Source: Desulfonatronum lacustre DSM 10312
GTDB taxonomy: Bacteria; Desulfobacterota; Desulfovibrionia; Desulfovibrionales; Desulfonatronaceae
DNA length: 64,000 bases
Direction of reading: 5' to 3'
Assembly: GCF_000519265.1 (NCBI RefSeq)
Contig: NZ_KI912608.1
Span: 1,990,582 to 2,054,581, forward strand
The notes under the pieces are model-generated. The model was given only the letters and a program-made list of their open reading frames with translations. It was not told the origin of the DNA and made no database searches. Positions 1 through 15,828 of this stretch are shown one piece after another. The position numbers and the translations under genes are program-made. Within the stretch, counting starts at the first letter, position 1; each line of letters starts with the position of its first letter.

Positions 1-1643
1 TCGATTCTATCCTGTTCACCGGAGAGAATCCGCCTGTCCGCCTCCTCGAGCAAATCGGCGGTCGCCGGATCGAAAAGCGCCCGCGCCGAATCCCCGCCGG
101 CTTGACCGGCCGAGACGTTCACCAATTTCGCAACCCGCCTGTTTCTGTACACATGGGCGAGACTCTCGTCCTTAATGTAAGCGTACACCGGGGTCTCATC
201 CATGAACGCCTGAAAACGTTGCTCGCTTTGCCGCAACCGCTCCTCCACGGCATACTCCTCGGTCACGTCACGGAACACCAGCACCACGCCGGTTATCGTG
301 CCTTGGCGGTCGCGGATGGGGGCCGCGCTGTCGGCGATCTGGTATTCCTCGCCATCCCTGGAGAGCAGCAGGGTGTGGTTGGCCAGACCCACGATCCGGC
401 CGGACTGAATCACTTGATGTACGGGATTTTCCATGACCTTCCGGGTCCGGGCGTCGACGATGCGAAACACTTCGTTCAACGACTTGCCTTTGGCTTCAGC
501 CAAAGACCAGCCGCAAAGCTTTTCCGCGACCTGATTCATATTGGTCACCAGACCTCGGGCGTCCGTGGCGATCACGCCGTCGCCGATGGAATGCAGGGTG
601 GTGGCGAGGTTCTCCTCACTGGCCTGCAGGTCCCGAGTCATCTTTTCCCGCTGGCGGATATTCCAGGCCATTTGCACGACCAGCACCAGGAGCACGGCGG
701 AGAAGGCCGTCAGGACGCCCAGAAAAAGACGGGTCCGGGTGGACAAGGCCGCCTCGGCCAGCTTGCGCTCGGTTTCGTCAAGGATCAGGGACAGCATCAC
801 CCGGTGTCCGTTCAACAGCACGACCTCGGCGGACCACAAGGCGTACCTGGCCTCTCCATCCTTGGTCATGAACTGGATCGGCTCGTCCTTGAAGAACCCT
901 TGCTCCGCTATCTTGGCCACGATGCGGTCCCGGTCCGCGGGATCGGCCCAGATGCCGACCTCCTTGGAAGTCCGTCCGATCATTTCCTCTCTGGCATACC
1001 CGAGCATCTCGTTCCAGCGTTCATTGACGTCCAGAAACAACCCGGTTTCGATCTCTGAGATGACCAGCGGCGCCGGACTGGAGTGAAAGGCCTTGGCGAA
1101 CCGCTCCTCGGACTGCTTACGATCCGTGATGTCCAACACGGTGAAGGTCACTCCGGCGGACAGGTCCTCCGGGTCCAGGGGAGTCGAGGAAAGGATGACG
1201 TCCAGGACGGCCCCGTCCTTGCGCAGCCAGCGGGTTTCCACGGACCCCGTACCCTTTTGGGAGATTTGACGATATTTTTCCCGCCCAACGTAGTCGTAGT
1301 CCTCCTGCGTGGGGTAGAGCATCCGCGCGCTCTGGCCGATCAGCTCCTCCCGGCTGTAGCCGGTCAGCTCCAAAACATAGTCGTTGACACTGACGATCAC
1401 CCGGTTTTCCACCATCCCGATGCCCGTGGGCGCGGTCTGGAGGATGGTGGCCAAAAGCTGATCGGCCAGCGAATGCCTGTCTTCCCCTTCGAGCTCATGA
1501 GAAAACGACGGCACGGCGAGCAACATCAAAAACAATACCAGCAGGCATGTCCCCGGCAGCCCGGAAATCGAACCGCCGGTTCCCTGCCTGTTCGCAACGA
1601 AACAAACCCGAATCTCAGAGCTTTGATCCTGGAGTGTGGTCAT
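1..1643 (-). CDS. Multi-PAS membrane sensor protein, C-terminus beyond the window
   Basis: The minus strand is open from an ATG at 1643 to the left edge (547 codons) with no stop. It encodes a sensor that probably ends in a kinase, cyclase or phosphodiesterase domain outside the window. A hydrophobic stretch at residues 31-45 is followed by a PAS domain (about 60-175, ending DITDRK) and a second PAS (about 180-295, ending DETERK). A membrane segment (about 305-328) follows, then a third PAS (about 340-465) and the start of a fourth. If both hydrophobic stretches span the membrane, the first two PAS domains face the periplasm. Output domain and ligand are unknown. The plus-strand open frames over this region are shadows. 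Confidence 0.85.
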   Translation of the reverse strand, partial: MTTLQDQSSEIRVCFVANRQGTGGSISGLPGTCLLVLFLMLLAVPSFSHELEGEDRHSLADQLLATILQTAPTGIGMVENRVIVSVNDYVLELTGYSREELIGQSARMLYPTQEDYDYVGREKYRQISQKGTGSVETRWLRKDGAVLDVILSSTPLDPEDLSAGVTFTVLDITDRKQSEERFAKAFHSSPAPLVISEIETGLFLDVNERWNEMLGYAREEMIGRTSKEVGIWADPADRDRIVAKIAEQGFFKDEPIQFMTKDGEARYALWSAEVVLLNGHRVMLSLILDETERKLAEAALSTRTRLFLGVLTAFSAVLLVLVVQMAWNIRQREKMTRDLQASEENLATTLHSIGDGVIATDARGLVTNMNQVAEKLCGWSLAEAKGKSLNEVFRIVDARTRKVMENPVHQVIQSGRIVGLANHTLLLSRDGEEYQIADSAAPIRDRQGTITGVVLVFRDVTEEYAVEERLRQSEQRFQAFMDETPVYAYIKDESLAHVYRNRRVAKLVNVSAGQAGGDSARALFDPATADLLEEADRRILSGEQDRI

Positions 1644-2140
1644 AACATGAGCCTTTTCTTTGTGTCTCGGTGAACCAGGTTCATATCGTCATCGCTTTGC
1701 AACTCGCCCATGCCTTACGAAAGATAAAGGAATCGGCACGATCTCAAGCTATCTGAAAAACCGGCCAATGACGAGCAAAAATCTGGCAAACAAGTCGAAT
1801 TTCAGCAACAAGAAATCAGGCCGAGCCTCGTGATCGTTTCTGGTGTTTCCCCATACAACCCATCCTACAGTGAATGCCTACATAAACGGATCACCGCGAA
1901 CAGAAGTCTTCCGGCACCTTCTTGACCTGAAAATAGGAGTTGATGTTTTTGCCTTCTCTTGCCTAAACTGACACGAAAAAGTCCAGTTCGCCCAACGATT
2001 TCATTGGTGCTTCGGGGGCCTGCTCGAAACGACGAAAACCATGCCTTCCTACTGAGTGTCTTGATTCCGACCTGCTTCTCCCGGCATGTTTATCTCCTCT
2101 GTCCGCCAAGCGCATCCATCCTTCAACACAGGAGCCGTCC
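1644..2140. other. Gene-free stretch between divergent sensor genes
   Basis: Roughly 500 bases separate the divergent starts of the left-edge sensor and the first hybrid kinase. I see no convincing small gene, RNA gene, terminator or repeat here. It must hold the promoters of both neighbours, but I could not pick out boxes with confidence. Confidence 0.5.
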
Positions 2141-4849
<2,709 letters not shown>

Positions 4850-4909
4850 ACCGAGCCGTGGCTACCACAACATCACGGCTCATGATCTTAACGCAACGCA
4901 TCGTTTTGT

Positions 4910-7132
<2,223 letters not shown>

Positions 7133-7770
7133 CCAACCAGACATGCGTCTTTGGCCGAATGATTCCTGAAACCTGAACACCCTTTGAGAACCATGCAGAC
7201 CATCCTGATCGTCGACGACGACCCCGACTTCCTGACCGTGGCCCGGCAAATCCTGGCCCCCACGATGTACTACCTGCTGATCGCGGACTCCGGAACCAAG
7301 GCCTGGGAAATTGGGGTGTTCGAGAAGTTCCAACAGGCGGATGCCTCAAGCACCCGCAAGTACGGAGGCAGCGGCCTGGGCCTGGCCATCTGCAAGCAGC
7401 TCGTCGAACTGATGGGCGGCAAGATGGGCGTGGAAAGCCGCGTCGGAGAGGGATCGGGATTCTGGTTCGTGATTCCGCTGGCCGTACAAGACCGGAAAAG
7501 CCCCGAGGCCGCGCCGAGCAACCGGAACCACGCATCACCGATCACCGACTACCCACTATTTGTCGGACGCGTGCTGCTGGTGGAGGACAATCAGGTCAAC
7601 CAGACGGTGGCCCTGGGAATTCTCAAAAAACTGGGCCTCCAAGCCGACGTCGCGTCCAACGGCCTGGAAGCCCTCAAAGCCCTGGAGCAAAACGACTACG
7701 ACCTGGTGCTGATGGACGTGCAAATGCCCGGAATGGACGGACTGGAAACGACGAGAAGGATTAGAGGTCA

Positions 7771-7805
7771 GGAGGCAGGAGGCAGGAGACAGGAGACAGG
7801 AGACA
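7771..7805. repeat. Five tandem 7-bp units (GGAGGCA/GGAGACA)
   Basis: Units GGAGGCA x2 and GGAGACA x3 are head to tail, with a degenerate GAGGTCA before them. The complement is TGCCTCC/TGTCTCC, the same family as the TGACTCC array at 35714. The array lies in the helix 3 to strand 4 loop of the relic receiver. Confidence 0.9.
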
Positions 7806-7829
7806 GACGTCGGAGATCGGCTCTCTGAA

Positions 7830-7864
7830 CCTCAGCCCTCAGGTTTCAGCCCTCAGCCCTCTCG
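7830..7864. repeat. Second 7-bp array (CCTCAGC type)
   Basis: Units CCTCAGC, CCTCAGG, TTTCAGC, CCTCAGC, CCTCTCG. Nearly the same units in the same order occur at 6938-6972 in the neighbouring hybrid kinase, again between receiver helix 3 and strand 4. Confidence 0.85.
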
Positions 7865-8050
7865 GCGAATGCCGATAATCGCCATGACCGCCGGAGCGAT
7901 GCGGGAAGACAGGGAACGCTCCAAGGAAGCAGGCATGGACGACCATCTGACCAAGCCCATTGATCCTCGGTCGCTGTGCGAGACTCTGGGACGATGGCTG
8001 CCCAGGCGCGAGCAGGACGCCGGATAAGGCCGGCTGGGTAAGAATCGTGC

Positions 8051-9631
8051 TCAGGCAACGGTGACCCTGTTGCGGCCCTGGTGTTTGCTTTCGTACAGGG
8101 CCTGATCAGCCCGCTTGCACAGGCCGTCGAACTCCTCGTCGGGCAGGAGCCCGGCCACCCCGAAGCTGGAGGTGATCCGGCCCGCTCCGGCAAAGGGTTC
8201 GGACTCCACCATCAGACGAAGCTTTTCAGCCAAAAGGGCCGCGGCTTCGGGGCCGTCGTCGGGCAGCAGGATCACGAACTCCTCCCCGCCCCAGCGGGCG
8301 AAAAGATCGATGCTCCGGATCGCTCCCTGAATGCGGGCGCAGAACTCGCGCAGCACGTCGTCCCCCACGTCGTGGCCGAAGGTGTCGTTGACTTTTTTGA
8401 AGTGATCGATGTCCAGGATGATCAAGGACAAGGAGCCGGGATGGCGCTGTCTGCGGGCCAGCGTGTTGTGGGCGACCTCGTTGAAGTAGAGCCGGTTGGG
8501 GATGCCGGTCAGGGCGTCGGTATAGGCCAGGCGATGCTTTTCCTTGAGCAACCCCTCGGCGGCGTCCAGCAGTTTGTTGAATCCGCGCACGATGATCCCG
8601 GCTTCTCCCTGGGCTGAAACACGGATACGGGTGGAAAAATCGCGGCTTTCGACGACCTTGTCGATACTTGCGGTCAGCGCGTCCAGGGCGTGGAGCACCT
8701 TGCGCATGGTGTAGACCACCAAGCCGAACACCAGCAGGCCGATCCCCAGGATCAGGACGATGTCCCGTGCAAGTCCGGAACGAACGGCGCGCATCAGATC
8801 GTCCACGTTTCGGGCCACCGTCTCCAGGACCGTCCTTTCCACTTTCCGGATTCCATCAATGGGCGGACTGACCAGGTCAAACCAGGAATCGCCTTCAACG
8901 TTCACCTCCCTGTAGCGCGGAGAGGCGATCAGGGAAACAAGTTCCAGGGCTTCCCGGACCGCGTCCCCGGCGACCACCCGATCAAAGACGGCCAGAGCCT
9001 CGGAGGAAGCGTTGCCTCGAAAAAGGTCCAGTCTGGAGCGCACCCGGGTTTCAAGACGGGCCGCGGCATAGCTGGTCTCCACGTCCACGTTCTTCCAGTC
9101 TTGCAGGGAACGATTCACCAGGGAACGAATCTGGCCCAGATCTTCCTTGGCTGTCACGAGATGCACCAGGGCTTGGAGATCCTCCGGAACCACGGGGCTG
9201 GTCCGCGTCAGTTCGGCCAGACGGCCCACAATCCGCTCCACCTCCCTGGTGTAAAAGGCATGGGGCGCGGTCCAGGACACGTTCCCGTCCAGGGCCTGGA
9301 CGCGCATCGCCTGAAGCTCCGCGTGCAGCCGCCGCACCTCCGCGTCGGACAGCGGATGCCCGGCAAGCACCTCGTCCGTGCGCTCGCGCTGGGCGAGCAT
9401 CAGCTCCAGGTGTTCCCAGGAAGGACGGCCCAAATAGCCGGAAGTCAGCCCGCGCTCGCGTTGCAGCTCGTGCACGATGGCCGACAAGGCCGGAACCAGA
9501 CGCAGTTCCTCGGCGACGATCCGTTGCGCCCGGTACGCGGCCGTTCGCCGCACGGCGCTCTCCGCCAGCAGATATGCAAGACTCAGCGCGGCTATCGCGC
9601 CGAGCAGAAGAATGCCCTGACGAATGCTCAA
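8051..9631 (-). CDS. Diguanylate cyclase with NIT sensor domain
   Basis: 526 residues, predicted to make cyclic di-GMP. An N-terminal membrane helix (about 5-23) is followed by a periplasmic NIT-type domain carrying the ERGLTSGYLG signature, a family associated with nitrate/nitrite sensing. A second membrane helix (about 290-312, ILIGIGLLVFGLVVYTM region) leads to a HAMP-like stretch and then the GGDEF domain (about 365-525). The active site reads GGEEF. RSID five residues upstream matches the RxxD inhibitory I-site, so product feedback is likely. It converges on the decayed kinase. The actual ligand is inferred from the family only. Confidence 0.9.
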   Translation of the reverse strand: MSIRQGILLLGAIAALSLAYLLAESAVRRTAAYRAQRIVAEELRLVPALSAIVHELQRERGLTSGYLGRPSWEHLELMLAQRERTDEVLAGHPLSDAEVRRLHAELQAMRVQALDGNVSWTAPHAFYTREVERIVGRLAELTRTSPVVPEDLQALVHLVTAKEDLGQIRSLVNRSLQDWKNVDVETSYAAARLETRVRSRLDLFRGNASSEALAVFDRVVAGDAVREALELVSLIASPRYREVNVEGDSWFDLVSPPIDGIRKVERTVLETVARNVDDLMRAVRSGLARDIVLILGIGLLVFGLVVYTMRKVLHALDALTASIDKVVESRDFSTRIRVSAQGEAGIIVRGFNKLLDAAEGLLKEKHRLAYTDALTGIPNRLYFNEVAHNTLARRQRHPGSLSLIILDIDHFKKVNDTFGHDVGDDVLREFCARIQGAIRSIDLFARWGGEEFVILLPDDGPEAAALLAEKLRLMVESEPFAGAGRITSSFGVAGLLPDEEFDGLCKRADQALYESKHQGRNRVTVA

Positions 9632-9802
9632 CGTTCACGCTCCTGATTGTTCGGTTTGAATCTGAAAGCGACGGCCCGATCAGCACGAGCCCGGCACGAC
9701 CAAAACCGGCGTCTCGACAATACTTCGCGGCGACGCCAAACACTGATGCGGTCTCCTCAAAGATTCACGTTCTGAAGAAATGCTCACGGCAAAATGTTTT
9801 TG

Positions 9803-9831
9803 TTGACAGCCCAATCCAATCCGAGTAGTTA
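9803..9831 (+). promoter_or_regulatory. Likely sigma-70 promoter for the RRM protein
   Basis: TTGACA at 9803-9808, a 17-bp spacer and TAGTTA at 9826-9831. It faces the RRM gene and leaves an untranslated leader of about 100 bases. The rest of the 9632-9939 gap holds nothing else I can recognise. Confidence 0.6.
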
Positions 9832-9939
9832 CTTTGAATTCGATTTGCAACGGCGGAGTCCCGTTCTACCTGAACACCGGGGTGTGCCCGGATTCAGAGA
9901 GACAGAATGTCCGCCTCAACCTTTTTTGGAGTTATTCGC

Positions 9940-10248
9940 ATGTCAAGTAAGTTGTATGTTGGGAATTTGCCTTTTACCGCCCAGGAAGACGATATTCGCG
10001 ATCTGTTCGCCACCTATGGCGAAGTTCTTTCCGTGGCCTTGATTAGTGATCGTGAAACAGGTCGTCCGCGTGGTTTCGCCTTCGTGGAAATGAACGAAGC
10101 CGGAGCCCGTTCCGCTCAGGAGGCGTTGGACGGCAAAGATTTCCAGGGACGTAGCCTGCGCATCAACGAAGCTCAGGAACGTGCCCCCCGTCCCAGTGGC
10201 GGTGGCGGCGGCTACGGGGACAGGAACCGTCAGTCCAAGCGCTGGTAA
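9940..10248 (+). CDS. Small RRM-type RNA-binding protein
   Basis: 102 residues from the ATG at 9940, preceded by GGAG at a suitable distance; an upstream in-frame ATG at 9907 has no such site. One RRM fold fills residues 3-80, with RNP-2 (KLYVGNLP) and RNP-1 (RGFAFVEM) motifs. A short glycine- and arginine-rich tail follows. Such single-RRM proteins are common in cyanobacteria and Desulfobacterota and are often cold-induced. The long leader and strong promoter here would fit that, but this is inference. A strong terminator follows, so the gene is probably monocistronic. Confidence 0.92.
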   Translation: MSSKLYVGNLPFTAQEDDIRDLFATYGEVLSVALISDRETGRPRGFAFVEMNEAGARSAQEALDGKDFQGRSLRINEAQERAPRPSGGGGGYGDRNRQSKRW

Positions 10249-10286
10249 CGGCTACCCGACTGCATTGATTCAATAAGGCCCTTGCG

Positions 10287-10325
10287 AAGCCCCGTCCTCT
10301 ATCTTCGTGAGGGCGGGGCTTTTTT
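10287..10325 (+). terminator. Rho-independent terminator after the RRM gene
   Basis: A 13-bp stem (AAGCCCCGTCCTC with GAGGGCGGGGCTT, one G-T pair) with a 9-base loop, followed directly by a T run. Confidence 0.9.
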
Positions 10326-10366
10326 CATCCCCGCGGGCCTTGAACAAGACAACCCAAGGAGGCCAA

Positions 10367-10585
10367 ATGGCCAAGGAAGAATGTATTGAAATGAGCGGCA
10401 TTGTTCAGGAAGCCTTGCCGAGCACCCTGTTTTCCGTGGAGCTGGAGACCGGGCACACTATTTTGGGGCATTTGTGCGGAAAAATGCGCAAGTTCCGCAT
10501 CCGCATCCTGCCCGGAGACAAGGTTCGTGTTCAGCTGTCTCCCTATGACCTGACCAAGGGACGGATCGTTTTTCGGGAAAAATAG
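10367..10585 (+). CDS. infA: Translation initiation factor IF-1
   Basis: A 72-residue protein of exactly the family length: a single S1/OB-fold domain with the conserved [16 protein letters not shown] and [14 protein letters not shown] segments. It binds the 30S A site during initiation. The ATG at 10367 follows a near-perfect AAGGAGG (10356-10362); a longer in-frame extension back to 10307 runs into the upstream terminator and is rejected. Flanked by terminators on both sides, so it is likely transcribed alone. Confidence 0.97.
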   Translation: MAKEECIEMSGIVQEALPSTLFSVELETGHTILGHLCGKMRKFRIRILPGDKVRVQLSPYDLTKGRIVFREK

Positions 10586-10600
10586 GCAACCCCGTACGGC

Positions 10601-10657
10601 AAGGGGGCGGCTGCCCAAAGCTCCGCCTCGGCCCGGCCCCCTTTCTCGCTTTTTTTT
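10601..10657 (+). terminator. Probable terminator after infA
   Basis: AAGGGGGC (10601-10608) can pair with GCCCCCTT (10636-10643), followed shortly by eight T residues. The stem is long-looped and less convincing than the one before infA. Confidence 0.5.
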
Positions 10658-10748
10658 ACGCTCCGCGAGCCCCCGGAACATCTTCCAGGGGCGTCTTGCG
10701 TCCTTCGGCTTCCATGCCGTCGTGCCAGGAACTCCACCCCCTCCGTTT

Positions 10749-12572
<1,824 letters not shown>

Positions 12573-12640
12573 GTGTGATGTGGTTGAAAGGTTGATGAAA
12601 GTATCGAGCGATATAGCCGACCGATAGTAACGGGCGTGCC

Positions 12641-14164
12641 TTATTTCCTGCCGCCCAGCAGCCCGCCCAGTACGCCGCGCAGCACCTGACGACCGATCTG
12701 GCTGCCCACGGTGCGCATGGCGGACTTGCCCATGGCCTCCAGGGCGCCCTGACGGCGCTTGGAGCCAAACAGGAAGTCCCGCATAGCCCCTGAGACACCA
12801 CCGGTAGCCCCACCGCCGCCCGCGGCTTCCTCGCTTCGGGTCGATTTCCCTCCAGAAGCGGTGCTCTCAATTGATTTCGCGGCCACGGCCTCCGCGGCCC
12901 GGGCCTGGAGGATTTCATAGGCGGACTCACGGTCAACAGGCGTGTCGTATTTCCCGCTCAAAGGGCTGCGTCCGCGAACAAGTTGCCGCTCCTCCGGCGT
13001 GATCACGCCGATCCGGCATCGGGGCGGGGCGACCAGAGCCCGTTCCACGGGCAGTGGGATGCCCTTGTCCTGCAAGGTGGTCACCAGGGCCTCGCCCACG
13101 GCCATGGCGGTCAGGGACTGGAGCACGTCCACCGCGGGGTTGGGCGGAAAGGTCTGGGCCGCAACACGCACGGCCTTTTGGTCTCGAGGCGTGTAGGCCC
13201 GTAGCGCGTGCTGGATGCGGTTGCCCAGCTGCCCCAAAATCTCCTGGGGCACGTCGTCCGGATACTGGCTGCAAAAATAGACGCCCACGCCCTTGGACCG
13301 GATCAGCCGGACCACCTGCTCCACCCGTTGCCGCAGGGCCGACGGCGCATCGGCGAACAGCAGATGGGCCTCGTCGAAAAAAAAGACCATCTTCGGCAGA
13401 TCCCGGTCCCCGACCTCCGGCAGGGTCTCGAACAGCTCCGAGAGCATCCAGAGCAGAAAGCTGGAATACATCCTGGGCCGCAGATACAACTTCTCCGCGG
13501 CCAGGACGTTGACGATCCCCCGGCCGGACATGTCCTGGCGCATGAAATCCGTCAACTCCAGGGCCGGTTCGCCGAAAAACAGGTCGCCGCCGTCCCCGTC
13601 CAACCGAAGCAGGGCCCGCTGGATCGCGGCCAGGGACGAGGCGTGAACCAGCCCGAACCGGGCCGACACGCTCTTCACGTTTTCGGAGGTGAAGATCAGC
13701 AGGGAGCGCAGGTCCTTGAGGTCCAGCAGGAGCAGCCCTTCCTCGTCCGCCAGACGGAAGACGATCTCCAGCACCCCGGCCTGGGTGTCGTTGAGTTCCA
13801 TCAGCCGGGCCAGCAGGGTCGGCCCCATCTGGGAGACCGTGGTGCGCAGCGGGTGTCCCAGTTCGCCGAAGATGTCCCAAAACAGGACCGGATTCGACTC
13901 GTTGGCGTAGCCCTCGATCCCGATGCTCTCCAACCGCGACCGGATCCGGTCGTTCATGGCCCCGGGCATGGCCAGCCCGGCCAGGTCGCCCTTGACGTCC
14001 GCCAGAAACACCGGCACCCCGAGCCGGGAAAAGCCCTCGGCCAGGACCATCAGGGAAACGCTCTTCCCCGTCCCCGTGGCCCCGGCGATCATCCCGTGCC
14101 GGTTGGCGTACCGTCCATGCAGAAACACCTGCTCCCGGCCCTTGCCGATCAGGATCGTGTTCAT
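12641..14164 (-). CDS. HerA-like P-loop ATPase (DUF853/YjgR family)
   Basis: 507 residues from the ATG at 14164, with GGAG seven bases upstream; a longer frame to 14224 lacks a ribosome site and would run into the antitoxin remnant. Walker A is GATGTGKS, Walker B is [10 protein letters not shown], and [11 protein letters not shown] is the sensor segment of this HerA/VirD4-related family. The tail after about residue 430 is low-complexity (Gly/Ser/Ala) and ends in a GGLLGGRK stretch. Members are usually annotated as DUF853 proteins and their biological role is poorly defined. No nuclease partner (NurA) is next to it, so a DNA-end-resection role is not supported here. Confidence 0.88.
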   Translation of the reverse strand: MNTILIGKGREQVFLHGRYANRHGMIAGATGTGKSVSLMVLAEGFSRLGVPVFLADVKGDLAGLAMPGAMNDRIRSRLESIGIEGYANESNPVLFWDIFGELGHPLRTTVSQMGPTLLARLMELNDTQAGVLEIVFRLADEEGLLLLDLKDLRSLLIFTSENVKSVSARFGLVHASSLAAIQRALLRLDGDGGDLFFGEPALELTDFMRQDMSGRGIVNVLAAEKLYLRPRMYSSFLLWMLSELFETLPEVGDRDLPKMVFFFDEAHLLFADAPSALRQRVEQVVRLIRSKGVGVYFCSQYPDDVPQEILGQLGNRIQHALRAYTPRDQKAVRVAAQTFPPNPAVDVLQSLTAMAVGEALVTTLQDKGIPLPVERALVAPPRCRIGVITPEERQLVRGRSPLSGKYDTPVDRESAYEILQARAAEAVAAKSIESTASGGKSTRSEEAAGGGGATGGVSGAMRDFLFGSKRRQGALEAMGKSAMRTVGSQIGRQVLRGVLGGLLGGRK

Positions 14165-14186
14165 GGTCTTCTCCAGTTGAAACCAT

Positions 14187-14416
14187 TCACAAGTCACGAT
14201 ACGCAACGTTGTCAAAGGGGCCATCCCACTCGCTCAACGTGCTCTCCAGGCAATGAAGACAGTCAACCTCAAGATCCGACAGTCGCCGAACGCCGGCCAC
14301 GCCTTCCTGCTTGATTTCCCGGACGATAACGTCTCCAGGGCCAATCAGCATGGCTTTTCGAACGTCTTGAGGAAGGTTGTCCGCCCTTTGGACGTGATCT
14401 TCGAGGTGGCTGTCAT
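14187..14416 (-). pseudogene. Frameshifted AbrB/SpoVT-type antitoxin remnant
   Basis: From an ATG at 14416 with GGGAGG just upstream, the frame gives MTATSKITSKGRTT, the start of an AbrB-like swapped-hairpin DNA-binding domain, then shifts and stops. The next frame continues exactly where expected (PQDVRKAMLIGPGDVIV, then a further 40 residues) to a TGA at 14187. One missing base, most simply a C in ACC-CTT, explains the break. No toxin gene lies beside it; the HerA-like gene begins 22 bases downstream. It could also be a sequencing error. Confidence 0.75.
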
Positions 14417-14612
14417 TGCCAACCTCCCGGGGATACCGAGTTGGGCAAGAACATGAGTGAAAACTTTATTATCCTACAGAGTGAATAATCGGTTGTAAAC
14501 AAACGATGTTGTTGGACCGACTTTCTTTGATCCCGAATCACGTCCCGGATTGGACATCCGCCGCTCAAGCGGGCAAAATTATGCGGTTGTTTTCTCTTGG
14601 ACAAGGAGCACC

Positions 14613-15818
14613 GTGCCGACATTCCAATATGTGGCCCTGGATCAGCAGGGCGAACAGCGCAAGGGGCTGTGCGAGGCCGAAAGCCGCGCCACGGCCTATG
14701 CCAGACTCCAGGAACAAGGGCTCTTGCCGATCCGTCTCGGCAACGCCGGGCATGCGCAGGGCCGCACTCTGCGCGGCCTGCTTTCCCCCGGCTCCTGGCC
14801 GCGGCGCATCCGCCTGGACGAGGCCTTCTACTCCCTGGGCATGATGATCCAGGGAGGCGGATCCCTGGCCCAGAGCCTGGATCTGTTGGCCCGGATGTCC
14901 AGTGGAGCGTCGGCCCGGTTCTGGGTCCGGATCCGCGACGCGGTGGAAGGCGGCCAGGCCTTTTCCCAGGCACTGCAGGATCACCCGGGCGTCGTCTCGC
15001 CAGTGTACGCGGCCATGGTCCAGGTGGCGGAGCAGGTGGGCCGGTTGGGCGAAGTCCTGGAACGCATCGCCCGGTACGAGGAGGGCCGCCGGGACTTCCG
15101 GGAAAAGCTGCTCACCTCCCTGGGCTATCCCCTGACCATCCTGATCATCGGCCTGGGCGCGGTCTTTTTCCTGCTCTCTCGAGTCCTGCCCCGGATCGCG
15201 GACATCGTCACCGCCTCGGCCGGGGAACTGTCCTGGGACACCCGCCTGCTGCTGAATGTCGGGTCCTGGATGGAGTCCTGGGGCGGCTTGCTGCTGCTGG
15301 GTCTGGCCGGGATGATCTTCCTCGGCGTGACGACCTACAGGCGCCGCCCGAACTGGCGCATCCGCCTGGACCGCCTGCTCTGGCGGCTGCCGGTGGTCCA
15401 GAAGGGCGTTCTGGCCCGCTTTTCCGGCCTGGTCTCCTTTCAGATCCAGGCCGGAATCCCCTTGGTCCAGGCCTTGCAAAGCTCGGCCCAGGGAGTGGGG
15501 TCGCTTTTTTTCCGGGAAAAAATGCTCCAGGCCGCCCGGGAAGTCTCCACCGGCCAGCCTCTGGACGGCGTGCTCTGGAAACAGGGCGTCTACCCGGACG
15601 TCTTCCTGACCGCCATCAGCGCCGGCCGGGCCGCCGGAAAACTGGGCCCGTTCCTGGAACGCCTGGGCAAACTCCTGGAACGCGAAACCGACGCGTCCCT
15701 GAAACGCTTCGCCGCCCTGATCGAACCGGCCCTGATCCTGGGTCTGGGGCTGCTGGTGGGATTTCTGGTTCTGGCCGTAATGGGGCCGATCTTTGATCTG
15801 ACGTCCCGGGTCGGCTGA
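14613..15818 (+). CDS. gspF: Type II secretion inner-membrane platform protein GspF
   Basis: 401 residues starting at a GTG at 14613, preceded by AAGGAG; the protein then begins PTFQYVALD, as GspF/PilC proteins do. Two T2SSF domains (about 70-190 and 270-395) carry three membrane segments, the last being LILGLGLLVGFLVLAVMG. It forms the cytoplasmic-membrane platform that couples the ATPase GspE to pseudopilus assembly. It is the first gene of the plus-strand arm but is separated from the pseudopilin genes by a reversed DUF1624 gene and a lipoprotein gene. Confidence 0.93.
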   Translation: MPTFQYVALDQQGEQRKGLCEAESRATAYARLQEQGLLPIRLGNAGHAQGRTLRGLLSPGSWPRRIRLDEAFYSLGMMIQGGGSLAQSLDLLARMSSGASARFWVRIRDAVEGGQAFSQALQDHPGVVSPVYAAMVQVAEQVGRLGEVLERIARYEEGRRDFREKLLTSLGYPLTILIIGLGAVFFLLSRVLPRIADIVTASAGELSWDTRLLLNVGSWMESWGGLLLLGLAGMIFLGVTTYRRRPNWRIRLDRLLWRLPVVQKGVLARFSGLVSFQIQAGIPLVQALQSSAQGVGSLFFREKMLQAAREVSTGQPLDGVLWKQGVYPDVFLTAISAGRAAGKLGPFLERLGKLLERETDASLKRFAALIEPALILGLGLLVGFLVLAVMGPIFDLTSRVG

Positions 15819-15828
15819 CCCTTCACAC

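Larger units (their letters stand above)
7184..8027 (+). pseudogene. Decayed hybrid kinase: receiver stub, ATPase tail, frameshifted receiver
   Basis: The reading frame starts with the first strand and helix of a receiver ([10 protein letters not shown]). At about residue 43 it jumps into the last third of a HATPase domain ([11 protein letters not shown]), so most of the first receiver, any HisKA and the ATP-binding front half are missing. A second receiver follows ([17 protein letters not shown]) and is interrupted by a 7-bp repeat array; the frame then ends at 7828. The missing half of that receiver continues in another frame from about 7863 (MPIIAMTAGAM to TAA at 8027). The alternative frame is open right through the array, so loss of one 7-bp unit would rejoin the receiver. 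The ATPase portion would still be incomplete, so this is most likely a relic. Confidence 0.85.

Noticed and set aside
102-1673. Long plus-strand open frames over the left edge
   Set aside because: They are antisense shadows of the PAS sensor, which is open on the minus strand for 547 codons with clear PAS motifs.
14253-14456. Plus-strand small gene in the gap before gspF
   Set aside because: The minus strand gives a recognisable AbrB-type domain in two frames with a ribosome site, so the plus-strand frame is a shadow.
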